From IMG/VR virus record IMGVR_UViG_3300034682_000115, positions 1-34,660 of that record: a stretch of 34,660 bases of DNA. One strand, written 5' to 3'. Below the pieces are notes generated by a model, which worked only from the letters and a program-made list of their open reading frames with translations, was not told the DNA's origin and ran no database searches. This document shows positions 32,703 through 34,660 of this stretch, piece after piece (positions within the stretch are counted from its first letter, which is position 1; each line of letters begins with the position of its first letter). This stretch comes from a virus. The position numbers were made by a program, and so were the translations under genes.

Positions 32703-32951
32703 CGAACGGCCGGAGACTTCCACCTGGAACGCCTTGATGCCTGCCGATTCAGCGAAGCGTCCAACCGCCGTCAGGCTGGCCCAGGTACGCAGCGCCTCAC
32801 GGCGCGAGCGCACCGGTAGCCAGCGGCTGCCGGCACCGCCCACACGGATCGCCAAGGACCATTTCTCGTCGTGCCGGCTGACCAGCACCTCGCGCACCGC
32901 ATTGGCTTCGAGCATGGCTCGTAGCGTGTCTTCCTGAATACCCTGACGCAT
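32691..32951 (-). CDS. ParC-like partition-associated small protein (86 aa)
   Basis: It resembles the small ParC-type proteins of plasmids and integrative elements: GIQEDTLRAMLEANAVREVL at the N-terminus, then SLAIRVGGAGSRWLPV, RTWASLTAVGRFAESAGIKAF and a beta end. ATG 32951 is preferred because it begins the family pattern; a longer frame upstream is weak. The 3' end overlaps the integrase end by 12 bp on the opposite strand. Function in a prophage is unclear, maybe maintenance during the excised state. Confidence 0.6.
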   Translation of the reverse strand: MRQGIQEDTLRAMLEANAVREVLVSRHDEKWSLAIRVGGAGSRWLPVRSRREALRTWASLTAVGRFAESAGIKAFQVEVSGRSLGL

Positions 32952-32953
32952 GA

Positions 32954-33244
32954 TCAACCCAGCTTCCTGACTTGCTCCGAAAACTGGTTGACCTGCTGCT
33001 GCGATAAACATCCCATTTCTCTGAAACGTTCCAGATGATCGATCAAAGCTGTTCGAGCAATCGGGTCGCCTGACACGATCCGTCTACACGTAACTTCTAA
33101 AATTGCCCGGGCCAGTTCAGGGTTGTCGAGCGTCGAGGCATCGAACGCCAACGCGATCGCGGCGGCCAACTCGCCCAAATCGGGATTTCTACGTTGCAGT
33201 GCGCGCAAAGCATTCATCTGCCGGGCGGTGATGGGTAACGACAC
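32954..33244 (-). CDS. small helical protein, unknown (96 aa)
   Basis: The start is GTG 33244 because GGAGG lies six bases before it; an apparent longer frame lacks such support. It is helical: LPITARQMNALRALQRRNPD, ARAILEVTCRRIVSGDPIAR, LSQQQVNQFSEQVRKLG. No family named. It lies two bases before the ParC-like gene and is co-transcribed with it. Confidence 0.6.
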   Translation of the reverse strand: MSLPITARQMNALRALQRRNPDLGELAAAIALAFDASTLDNPELARAILEVTCRRIVSGDPIARTALIDHLERFREMGCLSQQQVNQFSEQVRKLG

Positions 33245-33330
33245 GAGGTCCTCCGGGACATTCGTATAACTCAACCGTGAGCAGCGAAAATGGTAGACCA
33301 AAAATAGGGGTTCTGGTTTCCAGCGACCGC

Positions 33331-33353
33331 AAAAAAGCCCGCCGAAGCGGGCT
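33331..33353 (-). terminator. intrinsic terminator on the minus strand
   Basis: On the minus strand AGCCCGC (33353-33347) pairs with GCGGGCT (33342-33336) over a TTCG loop and is followed by TTTTTT. It ends the small gene at 33386-33646 and isolates it from 32954-33244. Confidence 0.9.
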
Positions 33354-33385
33354 CTGCCGTGGGGGCCGATTGAACATAGCGCGCG

Positions 33386-33646
33386 TTATCTGTAGTCCTT
33401 GGCCTGCCACCCTGGCAGCCTGATAGCGATGTCCCGTGTCGGCCTCCACGCGGTCAGCCTCGCGTCGGCCAAGTCGGTTAACAGCTGCCACTGGCTCTGG
33501 CTGATCACGCCGCAGTCAAGCAATGCCTGGCAATAGCCGGTCATCCCGGCATGCAGCTGTCTGCAGCTATTTAGGGTGACGGCTGTGCGCAGCTCATCGA
33601 TGCGGGCCATGGCTCGGGCGATGGCGGCGGTACTTTCGATGGACAT
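33386..33646 (-). CDS. small helical protein, unknown (86 aa)
   Basis: Start ATG 33646 (MSIESTAAIARAMARIDELR) follows AAGGA; longer in-frame starts have no ribosome site. The middle QLHAGMTGYCQALLDCGVIS continues to QWQLLTDLADARLTAWRPTR. It is followed by a strong terminator, so it is a stand-alone gene. Similar small proteins occur near prophage ends of Pseudomonas, without known function. Confidence 0.6.
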   Translation of the reverse strand: MSIESTAAIARAMARIDELRTAVTLNSCRQLHAGMTGYCQALLDCGVISQSQWQLLTDLADARLTAWRPTRDIAIRLPGWQAKDYR

Positions 33647-33772
33647 GAAGCGTCCTTGATATCTGCGGCTCGAATTTACCGTCATGAGGTCATTATGGCA
33701 TTCACGCTTCATAAACCCTGCTACTCGCAGCTCTGCGACTGTCGATCCGTATTTTCGCAGGCGCAAAAATTT

Positions 33773-34195
33773 TCAGCGTACGGCCCGCGCCCGCAAGGCC
33801 ATTACCACTTTTGCTGAAAGCCCTTGAATATCGTCATTGTGAAACACTAGGTCGATTCGATACCCCTGCGTCTCCGCGTCCAAATGTTCCAGGTTGTTGA
33901 GCAAAAAATAATATTTGCCCTGGTAAGCCGCGGCGAGATCAGCGGCAAGGCTACGAGCCGCCTCACCAGGCGTGCTTAAGGTCCATTCAATAACCGCGGC
34001 GAACCGTTGCTCAGGAGTAGGAGGATGCTCTCCATTAACCTCATCCAGCACAAACTCGTTGTAGAGCTTCGCACCGACCTCCGGGTCTCCTGCAGGGTTG
34101 CCCGGGCAGAGTCTGGGCTCCCAGGGAATCACGTAGGTCGATTGGCCTAAGACGTCTTGCAGGACGTAATCCGAAGGCTCTACCAAGCGTTGCAT
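33773..34195 (-). CDS. unknown protein, 140 aa
   Basis: ATG 34195 (MQRLVEPSDYVLQDVLGQST) is favoured by TGGAG eight bases upstream; an in-frame ATG nine codons earlier (34222) is possible. It includes VIPWEPRLCPGNPAGDPEVG and later AAYQGKYYFLLNNLEHLDAE, VFHNDDIQGLSAKVVM. No signal peptide, no recognised family. It has a separate ribosome site and lies next to attR. Confidence 0.55.
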   Translation of the reverse strand: MQRLVEPSDYVLQDVLGQSTYVIPWEPRLCPGNPAGDPEVGAKLYNEFVLDEVNGEHPPTPEQRFAAVIEWTLSTPGEAARSLAADLAAAYQGKYYFLLNNLEHLDAETQGYRIDLVFHNDDIQGLSAKVVMALRARAVR

Positions 34196-34533
34196 GGCAA
34201 TGGCTCCAGGTAAAGATTGCATGGTAGCGCATCCCTAGCCCCGAGGGAGGTGAAGGAAAATGGCGGCCAGACTATCTTTTCCGGTCCGCTCTGGAGCCCA
34301 TCCAGGGCGTAACCAAGGTGCGCAGGTAACACTTGAAGAATAGAGGCAGAGAGGTGCTAGAAGGTTCAGAACGGTTCTGCGGAAGCGTTGACTTTTGGCG
34401 GCCTCACTCATTTCCCAACTCCACAGAACCACGTAATAAGTGATGGCCGCGTCAACAAGCATAGGGTGTCCACACATAAGCCACGTAACAAGAAAATCTA
34501 TAAGCCATTGATTTAAATATTAAAAGCATCTTC
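34196..34533. other. attR-side interval without a supported gene
   Basis: No supported gene is seen. A minus-strand open frame (34235-34477) has no ribosome site or recognisable motif. The segment holds the candidate arm sites 34431-34440, 34450-34459 and 34483-34492, and then AT-rich sequence up to the att core. Confidence 0.5.
34431..34492. promoter_or_regulatory. candidate integrase arm-type sites, attR side
   Basis: ACGTAATAAG (34431-34440), CGTCAACAAG (34450-34459) and ACGTAACAAG (34483-34492) share one motif and orientation, ending 41 bp from the core. The exact copy ACGTAACAAG also lies at 186-195 on the other side. This symmetry supports integrase binding; it is inferred. Confidence 0.5.
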
Positions 34534-34580
34534 CTTGTAATCAGTAGGTCCCGGGTTCGACTCCTGGTGCCGGCACCATA
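34534..34580. repeat. attR core (47-bp direct repeat)
   Basis: An exact copy of 81-127: the tRNA-Thr 3' part from the anticodon loop on, CTTGTAATCAGTAGG to GGCACCATA. No 5' tRNA half precedes it, so it is a remnant and not a gene. It is the right border of the prophage. Confidence 0.93.
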
Positions 34581-34584
34581 CAAA

Positions 34585-34621
34585 ACAAAGCCCCTGCAGA
34601 AATGCAGGGGCTTTGTTGTTT
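34585..34621 (+). terminator. original host terminator of tRNA-Thr
   Basis: ACAAAGCCCCTGCA (34585-34598) pairs perfectly with TGCAGGGGCTTTGT (34603-34616) over a GAAA loop and is followed by TGTTT. It lies immediately beyond attR and probably ended the tRNA transcript before integration. Confidence 0.75.
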
Positions 34622-34660
34622 CTGGCGTTTGGAGCTCACTAGGAGGTCCGCATCGCTGCG

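Noticed and set aside
34235-34477. An 80-codon minus-strand frame near attR
   Set aside because: It has no ribosome site or recognisable motif and covers the candidate arm sites, so it is not supported as a gene.
34534-34580. A second tRNA gene at the right end
   Set aside because: Only the anticodon loop through the 3' end is present; the 5' half is replaced by unrelated AT-rich phage sequence, so it is the attR core.

Overview
The window is a complete temperate-phage prophage of about 34.5 kb, inserted in a tRNA-Thr(UGU) gene of a high-GC gammaproteobacterium. The genus is most likely Pseudomonas. That is judged from protein style, codon use and the kinds of small accessory genes, not from a database search. 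The prophage is bounded by a 47-bp perfect direct repeat of the tRNA 3' half (81-127 and 34534-34580). The tRNA at the left end stays intact because the phage supplies an identical 3' half and its own terminator.

Layout from left to right. (1) 1-127: tRNA promoter, tRNA-Thr and attL. (2) 128-1543: 1.4 kb with no convincing gene. It is full of short repeats, candidate integrase arm sites and strong hairpins or terminators. (3) 1544-4369: AT-rich plus-strand cargo: a 31-codon mini-ORF, a terminator, a helical cytoplasmic protein, a small exported protein and a DUF2971 protein. None is needed for phage growth, so this is the best candidate for an undescribed lysogenic-conversion or defence module. 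(4) 22317 down to 4415, minus strand: one long late operon. It holds P2-type head genes (scaffold/protease, capsid, small terminase, head completion), tail-completion genes, an HP1/K139-type contractile tail (DUF2586 sheath, DUF2597 tube), a TraR-like zinc finger, a lysis cassette (holin, signal-anchor lysozyme, Rz with nested Rz1), a tail-assembly chaperone with a -1 frameshift site, tape measure, baseplate, a kelch-propeller tail fibre, and the hub and spike. (5) 22480-25653, plus strand: large terminase, portal and an Ogr-type late activator, divergent from the late operon as in P2.

(6) 25694-26613: the immunity region, with a small minus-strand gene, an XRE repressor and a divergent BcepMu gp16-like regulator around an 84-bp operator/promoter interval. 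(7) 26643-31263: the early operon, with a YmfL-like regulator, small unknown genes and a 928-residue primase-helicase. (8) 31345-32702: a DUF4224 protein and the tyrosine integrase. (9) 34195 down to 32691, minus strand: four small accessory genes, one resembling plasmid ParC-type proteins. (10) attR and a host terminator.

The lysis/lysogeny choice presumably sits between the divergent regulators. The early operon replicates the phage, the Ogr protein switches on the divergent late promoters around 22318-22479, and the late operon builds a myovirus particle and lyses the cell. Three points merit follow-up: the cargo block beside attL, the repeat-rich attL flank, and two translational oddities (the tail-chaperone frameshift and an out-of-frame 3' extension of the large-terminase gene into the portal gene).
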